Notes: a model not told the origin generated them from the sequence alone. Shown: positions 8,211-17,490, counted from the stretch's first letter. The stretch: 64,000 nt of DNA from Flavobacteriaceae bacterium Ap0902 (GCA_009835005.1 WTFG01000001.1:186001-250000); one strand, 5' to 3'. Numbers and translations are program-made.

Positions 8211-9446
8211 TTGAATTTCAGTTGGTATTTCGCTAAAAAAATAGGCTTTGGCAAAACTTCAAAAAATCATTTGTCTAGAACCATTATACGCATTGGGCAG
8301 TTTGCTGTGGCTATTGGAATTATTGTGGCATTGGTCACATTGTCCACAGGGATTGGCGCTAGAAAAGAAATTAAGCAGAAGTTAGCAGATTTTAATGGGC
8401 ATATCACGGTGCGTCCCTATAACTCTAATCTCTCTTTTAATTCTGATTCTATCAGTCTGCCAAAAAATTATTATCCTGATTTTCCATTAGAGGAAGTAGA
8501 GCATATTCAGGCTGTGGCAAGTAAGAATGGAATTATAAGAACAGCAGATGCTTTTGATGGCGTAGTGCTGAAAGGTGTAGATGAAAACTTTGATCAAAAT
8601 AGATTTAATAAATTCTTACAAAAAGGAGATTATCCTGTTTTTGGTGAGGCGATTAGTGATGAAGTTTTGGTATCACAGAACATTGCTAATAACTTCTACT
8701 TAGATGTGGATAGTACTTTTCTTATGGTTTTTGTGAATGAGAGACAAACCAATGCCAAACCTATTTATAGAAAATTTAAAGTCGCTGGAATTTATGCCAC
8801 AGATATTGCAGAATTTGATGATTTATACGTGATTGGAGACATCAGACAGGTCCAGAGAATCAACCAATGGGATCATGGAGAAGTAGGGGGTTTTGAATTG
8901 TTTGTGCATGATATAGAATCTGATTTAGATTTTACCAAAGAAGAAGTAAATAGCATTATTGGCTATAATTTACTGGCAGAATCGGCTACAGATTTATTTA
9001 GAGACATAGAGGACTGGATTCATATTTTTGATACCAATATCTTCATTATTTTATTCATCATGCTCATTGTGGTAATCATTAATATGGTCATGATTTTACT
9101 GATTTTGATATTAGAAAGAACTAATTCTATTGGAATTTTAAAAACCTTGGGAGCCAGTAATTTACAAGTTCGGAAAATCTTTGTGAATTATGCTTTATTC
9201 ATCATGATACCTGGGATGTTAGCTGGGAATATAATTGCGATTGGCCTATTAATGATTCAGAAATATACAGGAATTATTCAGTTGCCTCCAGAGAATTATT
9301 TTATTAAAGAAGCCCCAGTTTATCTAACTCTAGAAATGATTATTTATGTTAATTTAGGCAGTATATTGATTAGTGCTTTGGCTTTGTGGTTGCCGAGTCT
9401 ATTAATCCAAAGAATTTCCCCTTCTAAAGCACTCAAGATTGGTTAA
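8211..9446 (+). CDS. ABC transporter permease, LolC/LolE-FtsX type
   Basis: The 411-residue inner membrane protein has one N-terminal helix (about residues 25-48, IRIGQFAVAIGIIVALVTLSTG), a large periplasmic domain of about 220 residues, and three C-terminal helices from about residue 270. This is the MacB-PCD/FtsX arrangement of lipoprotein-releasing permeases. Its likely job is extraction of lipoproteins toward the outer membrane. No LolD-type ATPase is adjacent; the GldA-like ATPase 2.8 kb away on the other strand is not an obvious partner. Translation probably starts with TTG at 8211, since NFSWYFAK is the usual family N-terminus. Confidence 0.85.
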   Translation: MNFSWYFAKKIGFGKTSKNHLSRTIIRIGQFAVAIGIIVALVTLSTGIGARKEIKQKLADFNGHITVRPYNSNLSFNSDSISLPKNYYPDFPLEEVEHIQAVASKNGIIRTADAFDGVVLKGVDENFDQNRFNKFLQKGDYPVFGEAISDEVLVSQNIANNFYLDVDSTFLMVFVNERQTNAKPIYRKFKVAGIYATDIAEFDDLYVIGDIRQVQRINQWDHGEVGGFELFVHDIESDLDFTKEEVNSIIGYNLLAESATDLFRDIEDWIHIFDTNIFIILFIMLIVVIINMVMILLILILERTNSIGILKTLGASNLQVRKIFVNYALFIMIPGMLAGNIIAIGLLMIQKYTGIIQLPPENYFIKEAPVYLTLEMIIYVNLGSILISALALWLPSLLIQRISPSKALKIG

Positions 9447-9455
9447 ATAATACGT

Positions 9456-10217
9456 ATGAATTTAACTGAAGTCAAATCATTTCTGGACGAAAAGGCACTT
9501 CTTTATAATCAACACTTCTTTATAGAGCATGATCCTATCCAAATACCCCATCAATTTGCCATAAAACAAGATATAGAAATTGCAGGCCTCTTAGCAGCCA
9601 CCATTGCTTGGGGAAACAGGAAATCTATCATCAAAAATGCAAATGATATGATGCGTAGAATGGACAATGCTCCTTATGAATTTGTATCACAGTCACAAGA
9701 AAGTGATTTGGATCAGTTAAATGGATTTGTGCATAGAACTTTTAACGATTTTGATTTTAAATTCTTCGTTAGCCGATTGCAAGCTCTTTATAGAGAACAT
9801 GATTCACTAGAACATTATTTTTTAATCCAAGAAAATGAACACAATCCAAAAGAGGCCATAGAAAGGTTCAGAACCGCTTTTCTAGGTGGTCAAGAAATTA
9901 GAACTTCCAAACATATTTCCTCTCCAGCCAGAAACTCTGCTGCTAAAAGACTAAATATGTATTTGAGGTGGATGGTGAGGCAAGACAAACAAGGTGTAGA
10001 TTTTGGCTTATGGAATCAAATCCCTATGACTAAATTGAGCCTGCCATTGGACGTACATACAGGAAATATTTCCCGTAAATTGAACCTCCTCCATCGCAAA
10101 CAAAATGATTGGAAAGCCGTAGAGGAAATAGATGCCCAATTAAGGGAATTTAATCCACAAGATCCTATCCAATATGATTTCGCTTTATTTGGGCTGGGCG
10201 CTTTTGAGGGCTTTTAA
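9456..10217 (+). CDS. TIGR02757 family protein (DUF2400)
   Basis: The 253-residue cytosolic protein matches the TIGR02757 family in length and blocks: ATIAWGNRKSII near residue 50, KRLNMYLRWMVR around 165-175, and PLDVHTGNISRKL near 195. It ends with PIQYDFALFGLGAFEGF. The last two-thirds resembles a helix-hairpin-helix DNA glycosylase-like fold, and the family is common in Bacteroidota, but no activity is known. It starts 10 bases after the permease gene, so both are probably one transcript. Its end overlaps the end of glgX on the other strand by 4 bases. Confidence 0.9.
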   Translation: MNLTEVKSFLDEKALLYNQHFFIEHDPIQIPHQFAIKQDIEIAGLLAATIAWGNRKSIIKNANDMMRRMDNAPYEFVSQSQESDLDQLNGFVHRTFNDFDFKFFVSRLQALYREHDSLEHYFLIQENEHNPKEAIERFRTAFLGGQEIRTSKHISSPARNSAAKRLNMYLRWMVRQDKQGVDFGLWNQIPMTKLSLPLDVHTGNISRKLNLLHRKQNDWKAVEEIDAQLREFNPQDPIQYDFALFGLGAFEGF

Positions 10218-12226
10218 TTCAACCTTTCTAATACCATGACGGTTCTACTGGGGCATTTAATATTGCCTTGGACAATATCACCTTTACTTGCATCGGTATC
10301 AAATGCTATATGCCATTCCCCGTTTGGTAATTGGAAAGTTAGACTTTCATGAAACATATTAAATATCAAAAATAAATGTTCATTTTTGGTAGGGTGAACC
10401 ATTTCTATGGCCAAACTGTGGGAGTTTGGTCTCCAGTCTGGTTGGTTTAGACTAACGCCGTGAAATAATACATAAGGTTTGGTACGGCGTTTAGCTTTTT
10501 TGTAGTAATTAGGATAAGAAAATAGCCTATGTTTTTTTCTAAAAGAAATTAAATCTTTTACCAGTTTTAAAGTTTCCTTACTCTCTGGATTTTCTTCCCA
10601 ATTCATCCAAGCTAGTGGATTATCTTGACAATAGACATTATTATTACCTGATTGGCTACGGCGCAGTTCATCTCCCATATTCAGCATGGGTGTTCCATGA
10701 GAAAGCAGCAGAATAGCAAAGAAGTTTTTAATCTGCTTTTGGCGCAAAGTATTGATTTGCGTATTATCTGTCTCCCCCTCTACGCCACAATTCCAACTAT
10801 GATTTACGCTGTTTCCATCTCTATTATTCTCACCATTAGCCATGTTATGTTTTTTGTTATAAGAAACTAAATCATTCATGGTGAATCCATCATGGCAAGT
10901 CACGAAATGAATATTTTGGTGGGGTTTAAAGTCCACATGTCTTGCATTCAATTCATATTCGCTCCCTAGAAAAGATTTAGCAAACCGTTTGATTTGATTT
11001 TCATCACCTTTCACAAATTTACGGATGGTATCCCGGTAGTCATCATTCCAAATACTCCAACGATCACCCGCAAAGCTAGTAACTTGATGCAGCCCAACAG
11101 CATCCCAAGGTTCTGCAATAATTTTAGCATTGGCCAAAGCAGGGTGAGAGTCTATACTCCATAAAATAGGTGGGTTTTGTAATGGTATTCCATCCTCATC
11201 TCTAGACAGCACAGACGCCAAATCAAATCGGAAACCATCTATATGCATTTCTTGTCTCCAGTATTTGAGCGAATCCATGATCATTCTACGAACCACAGAA
11301 TGGTTTCCATTCAAAGTATTCCCAGTACCAGAGAAATTCTTGAACGCTCCATTTTTTTCTAATAAATAATAAGAACTATTGGCAAATCCGCGTAGGCAGA
11401 GCGTAGGCCCATCTCTAAACCCATCATTTTCTGTGGTATGATTATAAACCACGTCTAGTAAAACCTCTATACCATTCTCTTGTAGGGTTTTAACCAGAGA
11501 TTTAAATTCATTGACAATCTCTTGCGGAGTCTGGGCAGCAGCATATTCCGCATGAATAGCAAAAAAATTAATAGGAGAGTATCCCCAATAATTTTCTTTT
11601 CCGTTGGGAGCATCTTGCTTATCAAACGCATATACGGGTAGAAGTTCTACAGCAGTGATACCTAAATCTTTTAAATAAGGAATTTTCTCTATGAGCCCTT
11701 TGTAGGTACCTCGCACCTTCTCTGGTAAACCAGAATTGATGTTTTTAGTAAAACCAGCCAAGTGCATTTCGTATATCAAAGATTTGGATATAGGATGATT
11801 GATATAATTATCCTTGCCCCAGTCAAAATCATCTGATATCACAGCGCCTTTTAGGCAACTATGTAAATTATCTTCCCCATAATGTTGTGCCAATTTTCTA
11901 TCATATTCTCCAACAATAGCTTTGGCATAAGGATCTACAAGCACCTTGGTGCCATCAAACCAATTTCCACCCTCTGGATTATATTCGCCATAGACCCTAT
12001 ACCCATATAGTTGATTAACCCCGATACCCTCTATAAAAACATGCCAATAATTATAAGACTTATTCAATTGATGATCAAAGGGGATTACAGCTGGATTTAT
12101 GTCATCTTTATTTTCAAAAAGCAATAATTCTACTTTTTCTGCCTCTGGTGAAAAAACAGAAAAATTAACTCCATTGTTTTGAATAGTTGCTCCTAGGGGG
12201 AAAGAACGTCCTGGTAATATTTTCAT
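10214..12226 (-). CDS. glgX: glycogen debranching enzyme GlgX
   Basis: This GH13 enzyme cleaves alpha-1,6 branches of limit dextrin during glycogen breakdown. It has an N-terminal CBM48-like domain (residues about 10-110) and a catalytic barrel. The barrel carries LLDVVYNHT, GFRFDLA (nucleophile Asp about 335), IIAEPWD (acid/base Glu about 372) and FVTCHDG (Asp about 446). The length of 670 residues is typical. The gene begins 4 bases after the GldA-like ATPase stop, so it is the second gene of a pair. No other glycogen genes lie in the window, but a secreted alpha-amylase at 25077-26738 acts on the same type of substrate. Confidence 0.93.
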   Translation of the reverse strand: MKILPGRSFPLGATIQNNGVNFSVFSPEAEKVELLLFENKDDINPAVIPFDHQLNKSYNYWHVFIEGIGVNQLYGYRVYGEYNPEGGNWFDGTKVLVDPYAKAIVGEYDRKLAQHYGEDNLHSCLKGAVISDDFDWGKDNYINHPISKSLIYEMHLAGFTKNINSGLPEKVRGTYKGLIEKIPYLKDLGITAVELLPVYAFDKQDAPNGKENYWGYSPINFFAIHAEYAAAQTPQEIVNEFKSLVKTLQENGIEVLLDVVYNHTTENDGFRDGPTLCLRGFANSSYYLLEKNGAFKNFSGTGNTLNGNHSVVRRMIMDSLKYWRQEMHIDGFRFDLASVLSRDEDGIPLQNPPILWSIDSHPALANAKIIAEPWDAVGLHQVTSFAGDRWSIWNDDYRDTIRKFVKGDENQIKRFAKSFLGSEYELNARHVDFKPHQNIHFVTCHDGFTMNDLVSYNKKHNMANGENNRDGNSVNHSWNCGVEGETDNTQINTLRQKQIKNFFAILLLSHGTPMLNMGDELRRSQSGNNNVYCQDNPLAWMNWEENPESKETLKLVKDLISFRKKHRLFSYPNYYKKAKRRTKPYVLFHGVSLNQPDWRPNSHSLAIEMVHPTKNEHLFLIFNMFHESLTFQLPNGEWHIAFDTDASKGDIVQGNIKCPSRTVMVLERLN

Positions 12227-12230
12227 AAAG

Positions 12231-12929
12231 TTATTTTGTAGTTAAATCATAAAAGGCGTCTTCTAGAGAATTATAGTCACCTTTAAACTCATCAATAGAT
12301 TTATTAGCTAACATTTCTCCTTGATTAAGTAAAACCACACGGGTGCATAATGCTGCTACTTCTTGCATAATATGGGTACTGAGTATGACTGTTTTGTTTT
12401 GGCCAACCGCTCTAATCAAATTTCTAATTTCTATAATCTGATTAGGGTCTAGACCGTTGGTGGGCTCATCTAAAATCAATATTTCTGGCTGGTGGATAAT
12501 CGCTTGAGCCAGCCCAACGCGCTGTTTGTAACCTTTAGAAAGTGCTTTAATTTTTTTAGAGCTTTCTGGTGTTAATCCAACTTGCTCTATCACATGATGA
12601 ACCTCTTCCATAGACAAGCCTCTAATATCTGCCACAAAGGCTAGATATTCTTTCACATACATCTCTGTATACAAAGGATTATTTTCTGGCAAATAACCCA
12701 TTAATTTTTTAGCTTCCAATTCATTTTTTTGGATGACTTCATCATCCATAGTGATAACTCCACAGGTAGGATTTAGACTGCCAATGAGGCATTTCATCAA
12801 AGTAGATTTACCAGCACCATTTGGGCCTAATAATCCAATTACCTCTCCTTGATTAATATCAAAAGACACATTATTTAAGGCAAATTGATTGCCGTACTGC
12901 TTGGTGAGATTCTGGATGGAAATCTTCAT
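12231..12929 (-). CDS. ABC transporter ATP-binding protein, GldA-like
   Basis: The 232-residue ATPase has Walker A GPNGAGKS at 35-42, the ABC signature LSKGYKQR at about 140, and Walker B ILILDEP followed by TNGLDPNQ and STHIMQEV. The stretches GYLPENNPLYTEMYVKEYL and LIHQPE-like text strongly resemble GldA, the ATPase of the GldAFG gliding transporter. GldA is usually about 300 residues; this one lacks some 70 C-terminal residues, and no gldF or gldG is adjacent. It may be a GldA paralogue serving another exporter. A tRNA gene and a terminator lie upstream on the same strand. Confidence 0.8.
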   Translation of the reverse strand: MKISIQNLTKQYGNQFALNNVSFDINQGEVIGLLGPNGAGKSTLMKCLIGSLNPTCGVITMDDEVIQKNELEAKKLMGYLPENNPLYTEMYVKEYLAFVADIRGLSMEEVHHVIEQVGLTPESSKKIKALSKGYKQRVGLAQAIIHQPEILILDEPTNGLDPNQIIEIRNLIRAVGQNKTVILSTHIMQEVAALCTRVVLLNQGEMLANKSIDEFKGDYNSLEDAFYDLTTK

Positions 12930-12961
12930 GCACTTGGGTTTTATAAAAAGTAAAGGTAAAT

Positions 12962-12998
12962 AAAAAGGCTTAAACCATATAAATGATTAAAGCCTTTA
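12962..12998 (-). terminator. terminator downstream of tRNA-Leu
   Basis: An 8-bp stem, AAAGGCTT (12964-12971) with AAGCCTTT (12990-12997), is followed on the minus strand by a run of five T. It would end the tRNA transcript before the GldA-like gene. Confidence 0.7.
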
Positions 12999-13004
12999 AA
13001 CTTG

Positions 13005-13086
13005 TGCGGGTGAAGGGACTCGAACCCCCACGCCGTAAAGCACTAGATCCTAAGTCTAGCATGTCTACCAATTCCACCACACCCGC
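13005..13086 (-). tRNA. tRNA-Leu (anticodon TAG)
   Basis: Minus-strand sequence from 13086 to 13005 folds as a complete tRNA: acceptor GCGGGTG with CACCCGC, D arm with TGGTAGACA, anticodon loop CTTAGGA giving anticodon TAG, a long variable arm as expected for leucine, and T arm with GTTCGAGTC. It ends with discriminator A and has no encoded CCA (82 bases). It decodes CUA and related codons. Confidence 0.96.
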
Positions 13087-13163
13087 AAAGAAATTTATTG
13101 AGGGTGTAAATATAAGATTTAATTTATATACCCACAAAGATTTTTTTTAGTTTCATTATGATG

Positions 13164-13171
13164 TATATTTG
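13164..13171 (+). promoter_or_regulatory. -7 promoter box of the DUF3127 gene
   Basis: TATATTTG is an exact TAnnTTTG box, 16 bases before the ATG at 13188. A TTT-rich stretch lies about 20 bases further upstream. The leader would be only about 10 bases long. Confidence 0.6.
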
Positions 13172-13187
13172 CATCAAATTTTAAAGG

Positions 13188-13583
13188 ATGGAAATTACAG
13201 GAAAGGTTACAAAAATATTTGATACTCAAACTTTCCAGAGTGGGTTCAAAAAAAGAGAAATCATTGTCACAACAGAGGAGCAATATCCGCAACCAATCTC
13301 TATAGAGTTTTTACAAGAAAAAACGGAAATTCCAGATAGTTTGAATATCGGGGATATGGTAAATGTGTCTATTAACATTAGAGGTAGAGAGTGGACAAGC
13401 CCAGATGGCGTTGTGAAATATTTTAATTCTATTGTAGGGTGGAGAGTAGAGAAAGTTAAAACAGAAAGCATCCAGCCAGGTAATCCCTCTACTACGGGTA
13501 ATGCGCCATCTCCAGAGAATTTCTCTAGTGATAAAGTGAGTGATTTATCTGGTGAAGATGATGTGGATGATTTACCATTTTAA
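13188..13583 (+). CDS. DUF3127 domain protein (OB-fold-like)
   Basis: The 131-residue cytosolic protein begins MEITGKVTKIFDTQTFQSGF and carries the conserved REIIVTTEEQYPQ, IGDMVNVSINIRGREW and YFNSIVGWRVE blocks of DUF3127. The strand pattern resembles single-stranded DNA-binding OB folds. The C-terminus is disordered and acidic and ends DDVDDLPF, like the acidic DDxPF tip of SSB proteins that recruits partners. This supports a nucleic-acid-related role, although the function is unproven. It has its own promoter box and sits between a tRNA gene and outer membrane protein genes. Confidence 0.85.
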   Translation: MEITGKVTKIFDTQTFQSGFKKREIIVTTEEQYPQPISIEFLQEKTEIPDSLNIGDMVNVSINIRGREWTSPDGVVKYFNSIVGWRVEKVKTESIQPGNPSTTGNAPSPENFSSDKVSDLSGEDDVDDLPF

Positions 13584-13667
13584 TGCAAATTAACACAAAA
13601 CTAGAATTCGTGGCATTTATTTTGCATTATTTTAACAAATAAAGAAATATAACTTTAAACATTTAGT

Positions 13668-15863
13668 ATGAAGAAAACAGTTATTTTGTCGGCATTGGCT
13701 TTTGCTGGAATTCAAGCAAGTGCGCAAGTGAGTGACATTAGTGTGACATTACAACCTACAGCCAGTTATAACTGGTTTGATGATGATTCCGCCATTGATG
13801 ACGGTTTAATGATCGGGGGTAGAGTTGGATTTGGATTCGGCGAAGCTATAGAACTTAGAGGTGTTTATGAAAAATCAGTAGATTTGGAAAACACGGCTTC
13901 TGATATTGATTGGGTCAATAATGACAGTTTTGAAGGTAGAGATGTTGATGTAGAAAGAATTGGTGGTGAAATTAAAGCTAACATTCCTACAGGTGGGGAT
14001 TTTGCTCCTTATTTGACCTTAGGTTCTGGGGTACAGAAATTAAAAGTTGACAACTTTGCTGGAGACGGAATAGAACAAAAATCAGAGCAAGTTTATGCTT
14101 CTGGTGGTTTAGGTGTTAAAGTTAATTTAGGTGATAGATTAACGTTAAATTTAGAGGGTAAAAATACCATCTTTAATTTAAATCCAACCAACGTATTATA
14201 TACACCAGATGCAGATAATAATGATGGTCTGCAAGAGGCTCTAGGGGATGATCAGAGTAATAGAATGTACAACTGGTCTATTCTAGGTGGTTTGCAATTT
14301 TACCTAGGCGGTAGAGAGCCTGGTACCATGACGGATTTAGATAGAGCATATTATAGAAAGTTCTCTGGTGGTTTAAGTGGATTGAAGATTAGTGTAGAAC
14401 CAGCCATGGCCTATATTAACTTTGATGATGATACCAACTTAAATGATACTTACTTATTAGGAGGTCAAATTGGATTTGATTTAAATCAATATATTGGTTT
14501 AAGAGGTTATTATTACCAAGCGAGTCAGGATGAGGAATTCTCTACAGATTGGGATGATTTAGCCATTTATGGTGGTGATTTAATTGCCAAGCTGAATATT
14601 TCTAGAGGTTTAGTTCCTTATTTGACTGTCGGTGGTGGTTATATGAACGTTTATGATAGCTATAGAGGAGAAAATGAACTTCTTTTGAATACTTCTGATG
14701 AGTCTGGTTACTTTGCAAAAGGTGGTCTAGGATTAATAGTTCCTGTAACGAAGAATTTAGAGTTATATGGTGCAGCTAATTTGATGTACACCTCTAGCCG
14801 CGGCGAAGATGATTACCAAAATATCACTAGCCCAGATGAGTTAAAAGAACATACCATGTATAATGCAGGTATTAGAATTCAATTCGGTAAGAATGCGAAT
14901 GAAGACGAAATCTTGCAAGATGAGTTAGGTAAGAGATCTGCTGGTTATGAAAGTAGAATTTCTGAACTAGAAAGAGAATTACAAGAAGCGTATAGAAATA
15001 ATGATACAGATAAAGCTGTAGAAATTATTGAGGAGAAAAAAGCATTAGAAAATGGGGAAGATTCTTCTAGAATTAGAATGACTCCAGAAGAATTAGAGAG
15101 CTTGATAGAAAAAACTATCAAAGAAGTTGATTCTGAATATGCACAAGACTCTCAAGAGCAGCGCATAGATAGATTAGAGACTTTATTATTAGAGACTAAT
15201 AACAATAGCAATATTGCCCCTGCAAGACAAGATGCTAATTCACAAGCAATTCTTAATGAATTAAGAAGATTGAATGATAAAGTTGACAGAAATTCGAATA
15301 ATATTAATAGATTAGGTAGAGTTAATGATGATACAGATACTGTGATTGTTACAAATAGTGATGGTACCACTACACCAGTTAGAACTTCTACCAATGTGAA
15401 TACCAGACCAGAAATTGTAACTACAGTAGACGAGAATAATAGAGAGCGTAATGCAATGTCAAAAGGATTATTCTTATATGAGGGAATGTCTATATTCGCA
15501 GGTGCCGCTTTTGGAGATGATGATACTGCTCCTGTAATTGGTATAAGAGGTCATTATTCAATTACCAATACGGGTCTAGAATTTATGCCAGACATTTATC
15601 TTTCACCATCTTCTACATCTGGATTCGGTATTAATGCTAATGCATTATATAGTTTTGACCAGTTGAGTACAGGAGCGATTGTAAAACCTTATCTAGGAAT
15701 TGGTGTAGGATACAATAATATTGGAGATACAGATAAATTTGGTACAAACTTAATTATCGGTACTTCGTTTGATGTGTTAGGAGGTAATTTATATGCTGAT
15801 TATACTGCAAGAGGATTTGTGGATATTCACCAAGTTGCAGTAGGCTATAAATTCGGATTTTAA
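13668..15863 (+). CDS. multi-barrel outer membrane protein with coiled-coil linker
   Basis: A signal peptide (residues 1-20, ending ASAQ) is followed by two OmpA-like beta-barrel units of about 190 residues that look like a tandem duplication. Each has an acidic first strand pair (NWFDDDSAIDDG and NFDDDTNLNDTY), a GLRGYY or ELRGVY strand, a PYLTLGSG or PYLTVGGG strand and a final FYLGG or IQFGK strand. Next come a charged coiled coil (about 410-500; ISELERELQEAYR, RIDRLETLLLE), a polar linker, and a third barrel-like unit (about 590-731) ending in KFGF, an outer membrane C-terminal signature. The partner gene starts 20 bases later. Confidence 0.82.
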   Translation: MKKTVILSALAFAGIQASAQVSDISVTLQPTASYNWFDDDSAIDDGLMIGGRVGFGFGEAIELRGVYEKSVDLENTASDIDWVNNDSFEGRDVDVERIGGEIKANIPTGGDFAPYLTLGSGVQKLKVDNFAGDGIEQKSEQVYASGGLGVKVNLGDRLTLNLEGKNTIFNLNPTNVLYTPDADNNDGLQEALGDDQSNRMYNWSILGGLQFYLGGREPGTMTDLDRAYYRKFSGGLSGLKISVEPAMAYINFDDDTNLNDTYLLGGQIGFDLNQYIGLRGYYYQASQDEEFSTDWDDLAIYGGDLIAKLNISRGLVPYLTVGGGYMNVYDSYRGENELLLNTSDESGYFAKGGLGLIVPVTKNLELYGAANLMYTSSRGEDDYQNITSPDELKEHTMYNAGIRIQFGKNANEDEILQDELGKRSAGYESRISELERELQEAYRNNDTDKAVEIIEEKKALENGEDSSRIRMTPEELESLIEKTIKEVDSEYAQDSQEQRIDRLETLLLETNNNSNIAPARQDANSQAILNELRRLNDKVDRNSNNINRLGRVNDDTDTVIVTNSDGTTTPVRTSTNVNTRPEIVTTVDENNRERNAMSKGLFLYEGMSIFAGAAFGDDDTAPVIGIRGHYSITNTGLEFMPDIYLSPSSTSGFGINANALYSFDQLSTGAIVKPYLGIGVGYNNIGDTDKFGTNLIIGTSFDVLGGNLYADYTARGFVDIHQVAVGYKFGF

Positions 15864-15883
15864 TCAATTATTTAAAAGACAAT

Positions 15884-16738
15884 ATGAAAATTATTAAACA
15901 ATTAGGTTTAACATTTATCATACTAATCACTTCATCTTCTTTTGCGTTTGCGCAAGAAAGTGAGGTTGTTATGACCCAAGACGAGTTAGACTCTTTTCTT
16001 GAAACTGTTAGAGATGCAAGAAGGGAACAACTGGAATCAGGTAAAACCACTAAGATTAAACGTTCTACCACACGTGTTAAAGGTGGAGAATATGTAAGAG
16101 ATGGTGGAGACCGTGTAATGTATCAACTAGATAGAATCAATGATAGAATTGATAATTTATTTATGTTACATGCAGGTGGTGTGCCAGCGGTTAGACCCAG
16201 ATCTACTTATGTAGTGCCTGGTAGCAATGCTGCAGCGACTCCAGATGGCTATACTGAATATACTATCCAAGAGTTGCAGCGACAGTTAGATGCTCTAAAA
16301 GCAGAACAAGGAGATGCAGATGCTTTACAATCAGAATTGGCAAAGGTTGAGGATAGAATTCAGAATGCTCAAACGCCAGAGGAAAGAAGAGATGCATTGA
16401 AGGATTTATTAGCAAAATTTAAAAACTTCAAAAAGCAAGTATTTTTTGCAAACGATTCTGATCAATTAAATGCAGAAGACTTTCAATATATTAATGATGT
16501 GACAGAGGTATTGAACAAATATCCAGAACTTTCCATTGTATTAGAAGGTTGGGCAAGCACAAGAGGAAATGCCGATTATAACAAGCGATTATCTATGAGA
16601 AGATCTGAATCTGTAGAAAAAGCTTTAATGAACAAAGGTATTTCTAAAGACAGAATTGTTTCATCTTTTAGAGGAGAGGATAAGACTACTACAGAACCTC
16701 AAGCTAGAAGAGTAGATATGACAGTAATTCTTAAATAA
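15884..16738 (+). CDS. OmpA-family C-terminal domain protein
   Basis: The 284-residue exported protein has a signal peptide ending AFAQ, an N-terminal charged helical region, and a coiled-coil segment (IQELQRQLDALKAEQ). Its OmpA/MotB peptidoglycan-binding domain covers about residues 185-284: VFFANDSDQLNAED, VLEGWASTRGNADYN, RLSMRRSESVEKAL and EPQARRVDMTV. It has no beta-barrel of its own. It most likely anchors its operon partner, the barrel protein just upstream, to the cell wall by non-covalent binding to diaminopimelate. A strong terminator follows. Confidence 0.88.
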   Translation: MKIIKQLGLTFIILITSSSFAFAQESEVVMTQDELDSFLETVRDARREQLESGKTTKIKRSTTRVKGGEYVRDGGDRVMYQLDRINDRIDNLFMLHAGGVPAVRPRSTYVVPGSNAAATPDGYTEYTIQELQRQLDALKAEQGDADALQSELAKVEDRIQNAQTPEERRDALKDLLAKFKNFKKQVFFANDSDQLNAEDFQYINDVTEVLNKYPELSIVLEGWASTRGNADYNKRLSMRRSESVEKALMNKGISKDRIVSSFRGEDKTTTEPQARRVDMTVILK

Positions 16739-16763
16739 TAGAATTAATTAAATTGTAGTAACT

Positions 16764-16800
16764 AAAAACTGCTTTATCTTTGGATGAAGCAGTTTTTTTA
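16764..16800 (+). terminator. intrinsic terminator of the barrel/OmpA operon
   Basis: The hairpin AAACTGCTT ... AAGCAGTTT is followed by a run of seven T. It ends only 2 bases before the start codon of aat, so aat depends on read-through or on a promoter inside this operon. Confidence 0.85.
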
Positions 16801-16802
16801 TT

Positions 16803-17435
16803 ATGATGTTTTTACAAGATACAGAACCTTTTCCACCCGTTACCTTAGCAGATAAAGAAGGTTGCTTAGCGTTTAGCCTTAACTTATCTATGCCTAGGCT
16901 TATAGAAGCATATCACAAAGGTATTTTCCCATGGTATAATGAAAATGAACCCGTAATATGGTGGTCACCAGACCCACGGATGGTTCTTTTTCCAGAAGAA
17001 TTGAGGGTTAGCAAATCAATGAAAAAGGTTCTAAGGGATCAGACTTTTAAAGTTACATTCAATCTAGATTTTGCGCGTGTTATAAGAGAATGTAGAGCCA
17101 TACCACGTACAGGGCAAAACGGAACATGGATTACAGATGAAATTGTTAGTCATTACCAAAATTTACATGAATTAGGTCTTGCTCATAGTGTTGAGGTATG
17201 GAATAAAGAGGGTGAGCTTGTAGGAGGGTTATATGGAGTTTGGATTAAACGCGTATTTTGTGGTGAAAGCATGTTCGCTAAAGAATCGAATGCTAGCAAA
17301 GCAGGTTTTATAACGTTTGTAGAAAATTTTAAAAATGATTTGGATATCATAGATTGCCAAATTTATACGAAACATTTAGCATCTTTAGGTGCAAAATTAA
17401 TCCCAAGAGATAAGTATCTATCGTATCTAGTCTAA
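16803..17435 (+). CDS. aat: leucyl/phenylalanyl-tRNA--protein transferase
   Basis: Aat attaches Leu or Phe to N-terminal Arg or Lys of proteins, marking them for ClpS/ClpAP in the N-degron pathway. Family blocks are clear: GIFPWYNENEPVIWWSPDPRMVLFP, TWITDEIVSHYQNLHELG, HSVEVWNKEGELVGGLYG, and FCGESMFAKESNASKAG, which forms the catalytic pocket. The length of 210 residues is normal. A second ATG directly follows the first. It follows a terminator at 2 bases, and its own terminator at 17454-17490 is shared with the converging cysteine genes. Confidence 0.95.
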   Translation: MMFLQDTEPFPPVTLADKEGCLAFSLNLSMPRLIEAYHKGIFPWYNENEPVIWWSPDPRMVLFPEELRVSKSMKKVLRDQTFKVTFNLDFARVIRECRAIPRTGQNGTWITDEIVSHYQNLHELGLAHSVEVWNKEGELVGGLYGVWIKRVFCGESMFAKESNASKAGFITFVENFKNDLDIIDCQIYTKHLASLGAKLIPRDKYLSYLV

Positions 17436-17453
17436 TGTGACTAATTAATAAGT

Positions 17454-17490
17454 AAAAAGCCCTTAAATCTTAGATTTAAAGGCTTTTTTA
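17454..17490. terminator. bidirectional terminator between aat and cysteine synthase genes
   Basis: AAAAAGCC-C-TTAAATCT (17454-17470) pairs with AGATTTAA-A-GGCTTTTT (17472-17488), with T runs on both strands. It serves the converging transcripts. Confidence 0.85.
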
